A stretch of 64,000 nucleotides of DNA from Rhizobium viscosum (lineage in GTDB: Bacteria; Pseudomonadota; Alphaproteobacteria; Rhizobiales; Rhizobiaceae). Shown piece by piece: positions 9,176 through 19,123 of the stretch. The position numbers were made by a program, and so were the translations under genes. The DNA is taken from NCBI RefSeq assembly GCF_014873945.1, contig NZ_JADBEC010000001.1:1116001-1180000 (forward strand), in the 5' to 3' direction. Within the stretch, counting starts at the first letter, position 1; every line of letters starts with the position of its first letter. Under the pieces are notes generated by a model that was not told the DNA's origin, did not search any database, and was given only the letters and a program-made list of their open reading frames with translations.

Positions 9176-10069
9176 ATGCTGCCGCTTTTCGACATGATGA
9201 TGCAGGCGCAGAACGGGGCGGCGATGGATGCCGTTGCCAAGCAGTTCAATCTCGCACAGGAACAGGCGACGAAGGCGATGGCCGCGCTGATGCCGGCCTT
9301 TTCCGCCGGCCTGAAGCGCAGCACCAGCAACCCCTATGATTTCGTCGGCCTCATGCAGGCGGTGGCATCTGGCAATTATGCCAAATATTTCGAAGACATG
9401 AGCAAAGCCTTCACCCCCGAAGGCATTTCCGACGGCAATAACGTCCTTTCCCAGCTTTTCGGATCGAAGGAAGTCTCACGTGCCATTGCCGCACAGGCAG
9501 CGCAAATGACCGGCATCGGCCAGGAAATCTACAAGCAGATGCTGCCGGTCATGGCCGGCACGCTGATGGGCGGGCTCTTCAAGCAATCAACCGGTCAGAT
9601 GGCTTCGCCGGTCAATCCTTTCGTCAATACCGCCATGGGCGAGACGATCCAGAAATGGCTTGAGAGTACCGGTTTTGCGCCGAAGCCGAAGGCGGCACCC
9701 GAACCCAGCATTTTCGATAATCCGTTCACCCAGGCCATGCAGTTGATGTTCAGCGTGCCGAAACCTGCGCCTCAGCCGCAACAACCCGTCAACCCTTTCC
9801 TCGACAATCCCTTCGCCAAGGCATTCCAGGATATGATGGCAGGGCTTCAGCAGCCGGCTGCAAAGGCTCCGGAGCCGCCGAAGGAAGAGCCAAAAGCCGA
9901 AAATGACAGCTATACCGAGATGCTGAATGCCATGTTCGACAGTGGTCTCGAAGTGCAGAAGAGCTATCAAAAGAGCCTCGAGGCGATCTTCGAGGCCTAT
10001 CGACCCAGATCCGCGACCTCTCCCGAAGATCCCGCCCCCACAGGCCCCTCTACAACGGGCAAGAAATAA
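9176..10069 (+). CDS. DUF937 domain protein
   Basis: A 297-residue protein with no signal peptide. The N-terminal half (about residues 1-150) is alanine- and methionine-rich and helical, with the DUF937 pattern MDAVAKQFNLAQEQATKAMAALMPAFSAGLKR, then GSKEVSRAIAAQAAQMTGIG and MLPVMAGTLMGGLFKQ. The second half is a proline-rich linker with repeated NPF tripeptides (VNPFVN, DNPFTQ, VNPFLDNPFAKAF), then a short helix and a disordered tail. The start has GGGAGAGG eight bases upstream, so the in-frame upstream ATG at 9146 is not used. Function unknown. It follows gshA by 95 bases and may be read from its own promoter. Confidence 0.82.
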   Translation: MLPLFDMMMQAQNGAAMDAVAKQFNLAQEQATKAMAALMPAFSAGLKRSTSNPYDFVGLMQAVASGNYAKYFEDMSKAFTPEGISDGNNVLSQLFGSKEVSRAIAAQAAQMTGIGQEIYKQMLPVMAGTLMGGLFKQSTGQMASPVNPFVNTAMGETIQKWLESTGFAPKPKAAPEPSIFDNPFTQAMQLMFSVPKPAPQPQQPVNPFLDNPFAKAFQDMMAGLQQPAAKAPEPPKEEPKAENDSYTEMLNAMFDSGLEVQKSYQKSLEAIFEAYRPRSATSPEDPAPTGPSTTGKK

Positions 10070-10072
10070 AAA

Positions 10073-10109
10073 AACCCGGAGATGGCTTGGGAAAGCCGAT
10101 CACCGGGTT
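10073..10109 (-). terminator. Rho-independent terminator for the DUF1127 gene
   Basis: Outer arms AACCCGG/CCGGGTT and inner arms GGCTT/AAGCC form a long hairpin. On the minus strand the hairpin is followed by a run of seven T, so it ends transcripts of the gene at 10156-10455. It directly follows the stop codon of the DUF937 gene on the other strand. Confidence 0.8.
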
Positions 10110-10155
10110 AAGCAGCAGGGCTATTGGCTATCACCCTGCGGGGAAACACGTGCGT

Positions 10156-10455
10156 TCAGTCCCTGTAGGGGCGCATGACCGCAATATGCCAGCGGCGCTT
10201 GGCCGCCTGCGTCAGATGCTCCGACGGATCTTCAAAGAAGGTCGAAGCCAGAAATGCGGAGGTGACATCGGCCCGTGTCAGGCCGATATCCCGCAACTGA
10301 TTGTCATCGAGCTCATGCAGCCCGTTCACCTGCGAGCGATTGCGCACAATGCGAAGGGCGTTTGCCAGCGGCGCAAGGCCAGCCATAAGACGTTGCATGA
10401 ACGTCGGGGCGAGCTTGCCGCAGTCGAGTTCTAGTGTCTGTTCATGAGTGCGCAT
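10156..10455 (-). CDS. DUF1127 small basic protein
   Basis: A 99-residue protein with the DUF1127 signature LHELDDNQLRDIGLTRADV at about residues 45-63, the YjiS-like motif found in many small rhizobial proteins. The N-terminal part LAPTFMQRLMAGLAPLANALRI forms an amphipathic helix. AGGAG lies upstream of the chosen ATG (MRTHEQTLEL); the longer open frame adds residues unlike the family. Members of this family in Agrobacterium have been tied to small-RNA turnover, phosphate and carbon metabolism; that role here is inference only. It is divergent from the LysR gene at 10663 and has its own terminator. Confidence 0.85.
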   Translation of the reverse strand: MRTHEQTLELDCGKLAPTFMQRLMAGLAPLANALRIVRNRSQVNGLHELDDNQLRDIGLTRADVTSAFLASTFFEDPSEHLTQAAKRRWHIAVMRPYRD

Positions 10456-10662
10456 CGAACTCTCCTTTCTTCGGGGCGCAGAACAGCCCACCCCGCCTGC
10501 GAGGTCGTGCAGGAAGGGCAAAGCTGGTCACAGGTTGGACAGGCAGGGTGTCTGTCCTTCACTTTGCTTGATTTGCATCCCGAAGATGCCAAAGACCTAT
10601 TGATCAGTCCAACGAATGTTTCTAATGATTAACATCAGAGATCTTTATGGGTGGATGGGATC

Positions 10663-11622
10663 ATGTCGGCGCCTCTTGATATCGACCAGTTGCAGACTTT
10701 CATCGCAATCGTGGACTCCGGCAGTTTCACCAAGGCTGCCGACAAGGTCTACAAGACACAGTCCGCCGTCTCGATGCAGATGCGGCGCCTGGAGGAACGC
10801 ATCGGCAAGCAGCTCTTCATCAAGGACGGCCGCGGCAACCGGCTGACGGTCGAAGGCGAAAAGCTGCTCAATTACGCGCGCCGCATCATCCGCCTGAACA
10901 ATGAGGCGATCGCCGCCTTCGACGACAACAGGCTGGAAGGCACGTTGCGCATCGGCACGCCCGACGACTATGCCGACCGCTATATGCCCGAGATCATCGG
11001 CCGCTTTGCCAAGACGCATCCGAATGTTGAGCTCTATATCGTCTGCGAACCTTCGGTCGATCTGGCCGAACGCATGCACAAGGGAGAGCTCGATATCGCG
11101 CTTGTCACCCACAATCCGCGCGAGCGCATTTCGGATGTGGTGCGGACGGAGCCGCTCTGCTGGGTGAGCTCCGCCAACCATCCGATCCGCGACGATGCGC
11201 CGGTGCCGCTTGCCGTTGGCCGGCGCGATTGCCAATGGCGCCAGCTCGCCTGCTCGGCACTCGATGCCGTGGGCCGTGAATATCAGGTCCTGTTCACGAG
11301 CTGGTCCTGCACCGTGGTCGCCTCCGCGGTGCTCGCCGGCATGGCAGTTTCGGTCATGCCGGAATCGGCGCTGCGGACAGGCATGAAGGTCTTGAGCCAG
11401 GCAGACGGCTTCCCGGCGCTGCCGCCGGTGCAGATCGGCATCATGAAGCGGCCCGGTGTCTCGCTGTCGCTGATGAACGCGATTACGGCCCATATCACCG
11501 CCTGCCTCGACAATATCACGCCGACCGTCATCGAAGATGGGCTGGAGCAGGATGGGAAGACAGGCTACGCCCGTCACTATCCACGGCTCAAGGCTGCGGC
11601 GAGCATGATGCCGAGCTGGTAG
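10663..11622 (+). CDS. LysR-family transcriptional regulator
   Basis: A 319-residue LysR regulator. The helix-turn-helix FIAIVDSGSFTKAADKVYKTQSAVSMQMRRLEE lies within residues 12-50, with an effector-binding domain from about residue 95 (GTLRIGTPDDYADRYMPEII). Its recognition helix (KTQSAVSMQMRRLE) is of the type seen in regulators of small-molecule catabolism. The start at ATG 10663 (MSAPLDIDQL) is preferred over an in-frame GTG at 10651. It is divergent from the DUF1127 gene with about 200 bases between, so that gene is a possible target. It converges on the TetR gene with six bases between stops. Confidence 0.87.
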   Translation: MSAPLDIDQLQTFIAIVDSGSFTKAADKVYKTQSAVSMQMRRLEERIGKQLFIKDGRGNRLTVEGEKLLNYARRIIRLNNEAIAAFDDNRLEGTLRIGTPDDYADRYMPEIIGRFAKTHPNVELYIVCEPSVDLAERMHKGELDIALVTHNPRERISDVVRTEPLCWVSSANHPIRDDAPVPLAVGRRDCQWRQLACSALDAVGREYQVLFTSWSCTVVASAVLAGMAVSVMPESALRTGMKVLSQADGFPALPPVQIGIMKRPGVSLSLMNAITAHITACLDNITPTVIEDGLEQDGKTGYARHYPRLKAAASMMPSW

Positions 11623-11628
11623 GGCGTC

Positions 11629-12264
11629 TCAAGCTGCCGAAGCGGACGTCGGAGCGAATAGGGAAGCGCGGATCACGCGCTTCCATTCCTCGAGGATGCG
11701 CTCGCCATCTTCGCTCAGCACCGCAAGGCGGATCGCCGCGCCGATCAGGTGGCTGAAAAGGTAAGTGCGCGCTTTCATCTGCTCATCGCAGAATTCCGGC
11801 GCCAGACGACGCACAGCCTCCTGGAGGATTTCGGCGACCTGGCCGCTATGCTCGATGTTCAGGCGCAGGAGATCCTGATCCGTCTCCGTGCCCATCCAGA
11901 CGCCCAGATAGGCGGCATCGTTGCAGTATTCGGCATAATACCAGTCGATCATCGCCGAGATCAGGTCGAGCGCTTCGTCGAAGGACCGAACATCCGCGAA
12001 CATTTCGGCCGTCTTCTGCTGGATCGCCTGCGCATGGCGGTCGAACAGCGCTTTGACGATCGCCGCCTTTTCCGGGAAATACTGATAGACCGAACCGATC
12101 GGAACTTTTGCGGCGATGGCTAGCTCGGTCATCCGCATGGCGCTGACGCCTTTTTCGGCGATGATGGTGGCTGCGGCGTTGAGGATGAGATCGAGCCGCT
12201 GGATGCTGCGCTCCTGTTTCGGCTTCCTGCGAAGAGCAATACGATCCGAAATGTCCGCGCCCAT
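11629..12264 (-). CDS. TetR-family transcriptional regulator
   Basis: A 211-residue TetR repressor. The DNA-binding region lies at about residues 22-68 with ILNAAATIIAEKGVSAMRMTELAIAAKVPIGSVYQYFPEKAAIVKAL-type composition, the classic TetR helix-turn-helix ending in YQYF. The C-terminal ligand-binding domain contains EYCNDAAYLGVWMG and is of the type with a buried helical pocket. Its nearest upstream neighbour on the same strand is the dienelactone hydrolase gene, but a strong terminator separates them. No adjacent efflux gene marks an obvious target. Confidence 0.9.
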   Translation of the reverse strand: MGADISDRIALRRKPKQERSIQRLDLILNAAATIIAEKGVSAMRMTELAIAAKVPIGSVYQYFPEKAAIVKALFDRHAQAIQQKTAEMFADVRSFDEALDLISAMIDWYYAEYCNDAAYLGVWMGTETDQDLLRLNIEHSGQVAEILQEAVRRLAPEFCDEQMKARTYLFSHLIGAAIRLAVLSEDGERILEEWKRVIRASLFAPTSASAA

Positions 12265-12399
12265 GTGGTTCCCATCTGTCTCGTTATTGAGCGGCGGAAG
12301 CGGTCTGTCATACCGGCGCTTCGGGCCGATATGACATGCAGGTATTCATCCGTCGTAAATGGAAATGGTCGGATTTTAGGCAATGGCAAGAGCCTACGG

Positions 12400-12424
12400 A
12401 AAACGGGGCGTTACGCCCCGTTTT
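12400..12424. terminator. Bidirectional hairpin terminator
   Basis: Arms AAAACGGGGCG and CGCCCCGTTTT pair around a TTA loop, with short T-runs on both sides depending on strand. It lies about 100 bases past the stop codon of the dienelactone hydrolase gene, which it probably terminates, and insulates the tetR promoter. Confidence 0.75.
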
Positions 12425-12523
12425 GGCCTGTGTAAAAAGACCTCTTAACACTTCATTCAGCAAGGCCAGCTGAGCCGTGCCACCAAGCCTGTGCCGTCCT
12501 GCGGCACAATGCCGAAGCCTGGG

Positions 12524-13399
12524 TCAGGCGAGGTTCTGCTTCAGAAACTCGACCGTGCGGCCCCAGGCGAGATCGGCCGCCGCCTTGTCATAGCGGGCAG
12601 CGGACGTGTCGTTGTTGAAGGCGTGGTTGGCCCCCTCATAGACATAGATCTGAAATTTTTTACCATTCTCCTCGAGCGCCTTCTTGTACGCGTCGATGCC
12701 GGCATTGATGCGGTCATCAAGGCCGGCATAGTGGAGCAGCAATGCCGCCTTGATGTTGGGGACATCCATGGCTGGCGGCTGCGCACCGTAATAGGCCACG
12801 CCTGCCTTCAGTTCGGGCGATTTGACCGCGAGGTTGTTGACCGCGCCGCCGCCCCAGCAAAAGCCGATCGCGCCGACATTGCCGTTCGCAGCCTCGAGCT
12901 TGGAAAGATAGACGACGGTCGCCTCGCCGTTTGCGACGGTCGTGGCCGCATCAAGCTTGCCGAACATCTCACGTGCCTGATCCTCATTCTCAGGCGTGCC
13001 GCCCTGCGGCGAGAGGAAATCCGGCGCGAGTGCCACGAAGCCTTCGAGCGCCATGCGGCGGGCGACATCGCGGATATGCGGGTTGAGGCCGCGGTTCTCA
13101 TGGATGACGATGACCGCGCCGAGCTTGCCGGACGCATTCTTCGGCTGCACCAGATAACCTTTCATGTCACCGCCGCTGCCGGGATAGGTAATATCCTGGC
13201 CGCTCAGGCGATCGTCGTTTTCGGCGACGACCTCGGCGGCCGCCTTGTTGGCGGCAAGCAGCGGCGCGATTGCCGCAGCCGCGGTTGCCGAGCCGGCAAG
13301 CTTCGTGAGCTTATCCATGAAGCTCCGGCGATCCAGCGTCAGATGCGTATATTCATCATAGGCATTGATCATTGCCTGCGTAATGACGGGCTTTTCCAT
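12524..13399 (-). CDS. Dienelactone hydrolase family protein, Tat-type leader
   Basis: A 291-residue alpha/beta hydrolase of the dienelactone hydrolase (carboxymethylenebutenolidase) family. The family triad is visible as Cys in GFCWGGG (about residue 181), Asp in YAGLDDRIN (about 227) and His in GANHAFNND (about 259), with the IVIHENRGL glutamate before them. The N-terminus contains DRRSFM at 23-28 followed by an alanine-rich hydrophobic stretch, a twin-arginine leader placed after an unusually long pre-sequence. Export is therefore likely. AGGAGGT precedes the chosen ATG (MEKPVITQAM). Substrate unknown; many paralogues act on esters or lactones outside chloroaromatic pathways. Confidence 0.88.
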   Translation of the reverse strand: MEKPVITQAMINAYDEYTHLTLDRRSFMDKLTKLAGSATAAAAIAPLLAANKAAAEVVAENDDRLSGQDITYPGSGGDMKGYLVQPKNASGKLGAVIVIHENRGLNPHIRDVARRMALEGFVALAPDFLSPQGGTPENEDQAREMFGKLDAATTVANGEATVVYLSKLEAANGNVGAIGFCWGGGAVNNLAVKSPELKAGVAYYGAQPPAMDVPNIKAALLLHYAGLDDRINAGIDAYKKALEENGKKFQIYVYEGANHAFNNDTSAARYDKAAADLAWGRTVEFLKQNLA

Positions 13400-13515
13400 G
13401 ACAGACCTCCTCTGTTCCCACCCCATGCCCAATCGGCAAGGGGGAACATAGGTCAGCAGCCGATAACGCAGGAACAAAACTGTGTTACCGGCCTAGCTGG
13501 AGAAGATCGCCTGAA

Positions 13516-13935
13516 TCAGGAGAACAGCATCCAGCCGGCGAGCCAGGCCCACATGGCCCCCAGCACAACAAAACCGGCGGCAAAGAGCGGGCTGCGATAG
13601 CGCAGGTCGTTGCTGGTGACATGCACATAGGCATGCGCATATCGCAGGGCGACGAAAAGCCAGGCAAGCACGACGGCCACCAGATTATCCGCCTCGGTGA
13701 TATAAAGAAGAATGCTGCAGGCATAGAAGAGCACGGGCAGCTCGAACTGGTTAGCGAGGCTGTTCTTGACATAGAGACTTTCGACCGGTTCGTCGCGGTT
13801 TTCGCGATAGTCGGATTTCTTCATCCGGCCCTCCTGGACCACCTTGCGGCGGCGCAGGCCAAGCAGCCCATAGAGAATATAGACCAGCAGAACATGGGCA
13901 AGCAAAGGCCAGAACATCTCGAAGCCGGTCATCAT
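13516..13935 (-). CDS. MAPEG-family membrane protein
   Basis: A 139-residue protein with four predicted membrane segments (about residues 5-25, 66-80, 86-102 and 116-136). The pattern ENRDEPVESLYVKNSLANQFELPVLFYA is typical of bacterial MAPEG proteins, the family of membrane-associated glutathione-dependent enzymes. A bacterial catalytic function has rarely been shown. It lies between the dienelactone hydrolase and short-chain dehydrogenase genes, all on the minus strand but with gaps of about 100 bases. The start MMTGFEMFWP could be at either of the first two methionines. Confidence 0.83.
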   Translation of the reverse strand: MMTGFEMFWPLLAHVLLVYILYGLLGLRRRKVVQEGRMKKSDYRENRDEPVESLYVKNSLANQFELPVLFYACSILLYITEADNLVAVVLAWLFVALRYAHAYVHVTSNDLRYRSPLFAAGFVVLGAMWAWLAGWMLFS

Positions 13936-14002
13936 TATTTCCTTCGTTTACGCGACTGCGCGACCAGTAACGGAAAGGCCGGATGGATGCCAGAGCCGAG
14001 AC

Positions 14003-14022
14003 GGCCCGCCATGGAGCGGGCC
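14003..14022. terminator. GC-rich stem-loop after short-chain dehydrogenase gene
   Basis: GGCCCGC pairs with GCGGGCC around a six-base loop, eleven bases past the stop codon of the short-chain dehydrogenase gene. There is no T-run, so it may protect the 3' end rather than terminate. Confidence 0.35.
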
Positions 14023-14032
14023 GGCTTCAGGG

Positions 14033-14788
14033 TCAGACCTGGGCGATACCGCCGTCGACGAAGATCTCGGCGCCGGTGATGAAACTCGAATCTTCTGTCG
14101 CAAGGAAGAGAGCCGTTGCGGCGATTTCTTCCGGGCGGCCGACGCGACCCATCGGAACCTGCGACGCCATATAATCCAGCAAGCCTTGCTGCTGTGCCTT
14201 GTCCTGGCCCGCGAGTTCAACGAGGCCTGTCGTTTCTGTCGGACCAGGGCTCAGCGTGTTGATGCGGATGCCGCGGTCCTTCAGGTCGAGGATCCAGTTG
14301 CGGGAGAAGTTGCGGATCGCTGCCTTCGACGCGGCATAGACGCTGAAGGCCGGCGTGCCTGATGCCCCCGCCGTGGAACCGGTCAGGATGACAGAGGAAC
14401 CATGCCCGAGCAGCGGCAGCGCCTTCTGCACCGTAAAGAGCACGCCCTTCACATTACGCCCGAAGGTATCGTCATACTGTTCTTCGGTGATGGCGCCGAG
14501 TGGAGCGAACGAACCGCCGCCGGCATTGACGAAGAGTACATCGATGCGGCCGGCTTCTGCCTTCACCTGTTCATAGAGGCGGTCGAGATCGGCAAGCTTT
14601 GCCGAGTCGGCCTGGACGCCGGTGACGTTGCCGCCGATTTCGGTAACGGCCGCATCAAGCATATCCTTTCTGCGACCGGTAATGAAGAGGCGCGCGCCTT
14701 CGGCTGCGAAACGCTTTGCGGTGGCCAGGCCGATGCCCGAGGTAGCGCCTGTGATAAGCGCGATCTTTCCATTCAGTCTGTTTGTCAT
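14033..14788 (-). CDS. Short-chain dehydrogenase/reductase (SDR)
   Basis: A 251-residue classical SDR oxidoreductase. The NAD(P)-binding TGATSGIG motif is at residues 14-21, NAG at about 90, the catalytic Ser in ILTGSTAG at about 137, and YAASK near 151-155, followed by the usual NTLSPGPTETTG segment. The arginine pair in FITGRRKD after the second strand favours NADP. It is divergent from a LysR gene with 100 bases between start codons, a typical regulator-target pair. The substrate cannot be deduced; relatives reduce small ketones or aldehydes. Confidence 0.9.
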   Translation of the reverse strand: MTNRLNGKIALITGATSGIGLATAKRFAAEGARLFITGRRKDMLDAAVTEIGGNVTGVQADSAKLADLDRLYEQVKAEAGRIDVLFVNAGGGSFAPLGAITEEQYDDTFGRNVKGVLFTVQKALPLLGHGSSVILTGSTAGASGTPAFSVYAASKAAIRNFSRNWILDLKDRGIRINTLSPGPTETTGLVELAGQDKAQQQGLLDYMASQVPMGRVGRPEEIAATALFLATEDSSFITGAEIFVDGGIAQV

Positions 14789-14836
14789 TGTCGTCGTCTC
14801 CTGTTGTGTTCGACTGGATTGAAGATGTGGACGGGC

Positions 14837-14866
14837 CTTTCGTTTCTGAATAGAAAGAAATGAAAG
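14837..14866. promoter_or_regulatory. Inverted repeat in SDR/LysR divergent promoter
   Basis: Eleven-base arms CTTTCGTTTCT and AGAAATGAAAG, separated by eight bases, differ from perfect symmetry at one pair. They lie in the 100-base region between the SDR gene and the divergent LysR gene, a likely operator for that LysR. Confidence 0.5.
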
Positions 14867-14888
14867 ATATCATTGCAGGAATGAAACG

Positions 14889-15803
14889 ATGGGTTTTCCG
14901 GATTTCGAGGGTCTCGCCATGTTCGCAAAAGTGGCGGAGGAGCGTTCCTTCGCCCGCGCGGCCAAGACACTCGGGGTTTCCGTGCCGACGGCTTCGCGGG
15001 CGATCAGCCGGCTGGAGGACCGGCTCGGGGCGCGGCTCTTCAACCGCACCTCCCGGCAGCTGGCACTCACCGATTTCGGGCTGCGGCTCGTCGACCGCGC
15101 CCAGCGCATCTATGCCGAGGCGGAAGCGGCCGAGAATGCGGCGCGTGAACTTTCCAGCCAGCCGCGCGGGCTGATCCGCCTTGCCGTGCCGATGGTCTTC
15201 GGGCGGCAGTGGCTGGCGCCAATCCTGCCCGATTTCTTCGAACTCTACCCCGAAGTTTCGATCGACATGCATATGAGCGACGCCGTCGTCGATGTGGTTG
15301 GGGAAGGTTTCGATGCGGCGCTGCGCATCGCCGTCCTGCCCGATTCCTCGCTGGTGGCAAAGAGGCTGACGCCGGTCGCACCCTTCATTCTCGCGGCGCC
15401 CGCCTATCTCGAAAAATACGGCTGCCCGCGGCATCCCCGAGAACTCGCGGCGCATCATTGCCTCGGTTATGCCTACCGGCCGCGGCAGGATATCTGGCGT
15501 TTCAGCAACAAGGCAGGAGAAGAGGAAATCGTGGTGCCGACCGGGCCATTGCGCGCCACCAATTCGGAAGCCCTGATCCCCATGGCATTGCGTGGTCTCG
15601 GCATTGTCGAACTGCCGGAATTCATGGCTTACGAATATCTTGCCGACGGGCGCCTGAAAGCAATCCTCACCGACTGGACGCTGCCGAAAGGCGCCGTTTA
15701 TTTCGTCACGCCATCGGCGCGTGCCCGGCCGGCAAAAGTGGAGGTGCTCGGCGATTTCCTTGCGGCAAGGCTCTCGCACCCTATCTGGCGCTGGCCGCGA
15801 TAG
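14889..15803 (+). CDS. LysR-family transcriptional regulator, AaeR/DsdC-like
   Basis: A 304-residue LysR regulator. The helix-turn-helix occupies about residues 6-65 (LAMFAKVAEERSFARAAKTLGVSVPTASRAISRLEDRLG region). The effector domain has the layout of the CrgA/DsdC-type group, with LIRLAVPMVFGRQWLAPILP after the linker and GLGIVELPEFMAYEYLADG near the end. It is divergent from the SDR gene and shares with it an 11-base-arm inverted repeat, so it probably controls that gene. It converges on the small membrane gene downstream of guaB with three bases between stops. Confidence 0.88.
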   Translation: MGFPDFEGLAMFAKVAEERSFARAAKTLGVSVPTASRAISRLEDRLGARLFNRTSRQLALTDFGLRLVDRAQRIYAEAEAAENAARELSSQPRGLIRLAVPMVFGRQWLAPILPDFFELYPEVSIDMHMSDAVVDVVGEGFDAALRIAVLPDSSLVAKRLTPVAPFILAAPAYLEKYGCPRHPRELAAHHCLGYAYRPRQDIWRFSNKAGEEEIVVPTGPLRATNSEALIPMALRGLGIVELPEFMAYEYLADGRLKAILTDWTLPKGAVYFVTPSARARPAKVEVLGDFLAARLSHPIWRWPR

Positions 15804-15806
15804 GAA

Positions 15807-16355
15807 TCAGCTCTCGCGCGATTGGTGAAGAAGCGCGCCGCGCACGATCAGGATGGCACAGACGGCAAGGCTGGCGAATTTCAACTTGGTCATCCACGGC
15901 AGGACCTGGGCAGCAAAGCCCGCGGCACCGCTGTCGCTGAAGGCAACGAGGCTCGAGATGTTTTCGCCGTAATCGGCAAAGCCGTAGAGGAAGGGCAGGA
16001 TATAGGTGATCCGGCCCAGAAGACGCGGCGCCTGCTTGCCGCGCCATGTCTCGATCGGGCCTAGCCGCAGGAAGATCAGGAATAGAAGGGCTGTCAGCAG
16101 AGCCGGAAAGATGAGCTCCGGGCCGAGATACATGGCCCGGAGAATGCGGTTTGCCGTCTCGTTCTGATCGAGCAGCGTCTGCATGTGAAAGACGGCAGAT
16201 ACATCGTAACCGGAGAAATAGGTATCGAGCACCGCCTGGCCGGTCTCATGCTCGAAGGGCACGGTGTAGCCGAAGGTGGTCCAGCCGAGAACGACGAGGC
16301 AGAGGGCTGCGAGCAGCGCGATGATCCAGAGCGGAATTGCGCTGCCCGCTTTCAT
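15807..16355 (-). CDS. Hypothetical membrane protein downstream of guaB
   Basis: A 182-residue protein with four hydrophobic segments (about residues 8-28, 77-95, 113-128 and 150-172). The region between the first two, about residues 30-70, carries ETGQAVLDTYFSGYDVSAVF and is predicted outside the membrane core. No family is recognised with confidence. Its start codon lies two bases after the guaB stop codon, so it is translated from the guaB transcript. A link to purine metabolism is not implied by the sequence. Confidence 0.75.
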   Translation of the reverse strand: MKAGSAIPLWIIALLAALCLVVLGWTTFGYTVPFEHETGQAVLDTYFSGYDVSAVFHMQTLLDQNETANRILRAMYLGPELIFPALLTALLFLIFLRLGPIETWRGKQAPRLLGRITYILPFLYGFADYGENISSLVAFSDSGAAGFAAQVLPWMTKLKFASLAVCAILIVRGALLHQSRES

Positions 16356-16357
16356 TG

Positions 16358-17854
<1,497 letters not shown>

Positions 17855-17965
17855 TCAAGAAAGAAAAATGCAACCCACCCGGTACGAATCGTCCGCACCG
17901 GCGGTGTGCATGAGTTTATGGAAGTTGGCGAGGGCTGGTAACACGTCTATGACAGGAAGGAAATA

Positions 17966-17993
17966 GCAAAAGAGCCCGGCACGTGGCCGGGCT
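17966..17993 (-). terminator. Terminator after metallo-hydrolase gene
   Basis: AGCCCGGC and GCCGGGCT pair around a five-base loop; on the minus strand CTTTTGC follows the hairpin. It lies downstream of the metallo-hydrolase gene, with two copies of a palindromic repeat between the stop codon and the terminator. Confidence 0.65.
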
Positions 17994-18025
17994 TGGCATG
18001 GGAGCCATGCAGATAAAGCGTACCG

Positions 18026-18068
18026 CATGTCGTTCTCGCAAAACCGCGACACACTTTTGCGCGACATG
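18026..18068. repeat. Dispersed palindromic repeat, type A copy 1
   Basis: Outer arms CATGTCG/CGACATG and inner arms CGCAAAA/TTTTGCG flank a CCGCGACACAC loop. A second copy follows 12 bases later. The same core, GCAAAACCGC-N-ACACTTTTGC, occurs at several other gene ends in this window. Confidence 0.8.
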
Positions 18069-18080
18069 TTTTGTTTCACA

Positions 18081-18123
18081 CATGCCGTTATCGCAAAACC
18101 GCTTCACACTTTTGCGCGACATG
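18081..18123. repeat. Dispersed palindromic repeat, type A copy 2
   Basis: Begins CATGCCGTTATCGCAAAACC and ends TTTTGCGCGACATG, the same layout as the copy 12 bases upstream. It ends eight bases from the stop codon of the metallo-hydrolase gene on the minus strand, so both copies lie in that gene's 3' untranslated region. Confidence 0.8.
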
Positions 18124-18130
18124 CTTGAGC

Positions 18131-19123
18131 TCAGATGTCGAACTGATAGGTCTTCGGCACGAAGCGATAACCGGTCTCCTGCGTCTCCACGAAACCGACC
18201 GCCGGGAACGGCATGTGATAGCCGAGGAAGGCGATCTTGTCGGTCGCGATCATGTCGAACACCTTCTTGCGGGTCGCTGCCGCCTGCGCCTTGTCCATGT
18301 CGAAGCGTACTTCCCAGTCCGGCCGCTGCAGCGACAGGATGTAATGGTTCGCCGTATCACCCGTCATGATCAGTCGCTTGCCCTCGGATTCGACGTGGAA
18401 GATCATGTGACCGGGCGTGTGGCCTGTCGCGAGCATGGCAGTCAGACCAGACGCGATGGTGTCGCCTTCCTTGACGAAGGTCGCCTTTTCGGCGAGCGGC
18501 ACGACATTGGCGAGCACCGCCTTGTGGCCGCCTTCGGCAGGCGTGCCTTCCCGCGCCTTGTCCGACCAGAAATCATATTCGGCCTGGCCGATGACATAGC
18601 GGGCATTCTTGAAGGCCGGAGCACCACCTTCCATCAGACCACCAATATGGTCGCCGTGCAGGTGCGTCAGGGCTACGACGGTGACGTCGTCAGGCGAATA
18701 ACCTGCCGCCTTCAGTCCGGCAATGAACTGGCCCAGGCCGCGTTCGCGGCCGGCTGCACCGAAGCCGGTATCGACGACGATGACATCGGAGCCCGTATCG
18801 ACAACTGTTGGCGCATAGCTGTTTGCGAACTTGTCGATCGGCAAGAAATTGGCGGCGAGAAGCGCCTGGACGGTCTGCGGGTCCTGGTTGGAACCGAAGG
18901 TTTCATAGGGCCTTTCGAGCACGTTGAAACCGTCGCGGACGGCAGTGAATTTGATGGAGCCGAGCTTGAACTGATTGATCTGCGGCTGCGGGGTAACTTC
19001 CATATTGCCTGTTTCTCCAGTTGCGGCCGCATAGGCCGTTCTTCTCAGGATGACCGGCGCGGCGAGCAGACCGAGGCCTGCGGCAAAAAGGGTGCGGCGC
19101 TTTATTCCATGAAAAATCGTCAT
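18131..19123 (-). CDS. MBL-fold metallo-hydrolase, Tat-exported
   Basis: A 330-residue metallo-beta-lactamase-fold hydrolase with the zinc motif LTHLHGDHIGG at about residue 130, a later histidine in TGHTPGHMIFHV, the GDTANH aspartate and a final YHMPFPAVG histidine. The N-terminus KRRTLFAAGLGLLAAP then RRTAYAA is a twin-arginine leader, so the folded enzyme is exported. The start at 19123 is supported by GAGGA upstream; longer open frame upstream lacks the leader at the right place. Relatives include quorum-quenching lactonases and alkyl-sulfatase-like enzymes, but the substrate is open. A double palindromic repeat and terminator follow. Confidence 0.88.
   Translation of the reverse strand: MTIFHGIKRRTLFAAGLGLLAAPVILRRTAYAAATGETGNMEVTPQPQINQFKLGSIKFTAVRDGFNVLERPYETFGSNQDPQTVQALLAANFLPIDKFANSYAPTVVDTGSDVIVVDTGFGAAGRERGLGQFIAGLKAAGYSPDDVTVVALTHLHGDHIGGLMEGGAPAFKNARYVIGQAEYDFWSDKAREGTPAEGGHKAVLANVVPLAEKATFVKEGDTIASGLTAMLATGHTPGHMIFHVESEGKRLIMTGDTANHYILSLQRPDWEVRFDMDKAQAAATRKKVFDMIATDKIAFLGYHMPFPAVGFVETQETGYRFVPKTYQFDI

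Noticed and set aside
18026..18123. Two repeats with a 12-base gap, considered as a CRISPR remnant
   Set aside because: Repeats are themselves hairpins, occur singly at many other gene ends, and the gap is far too short for a spacer. No cas genes are present.
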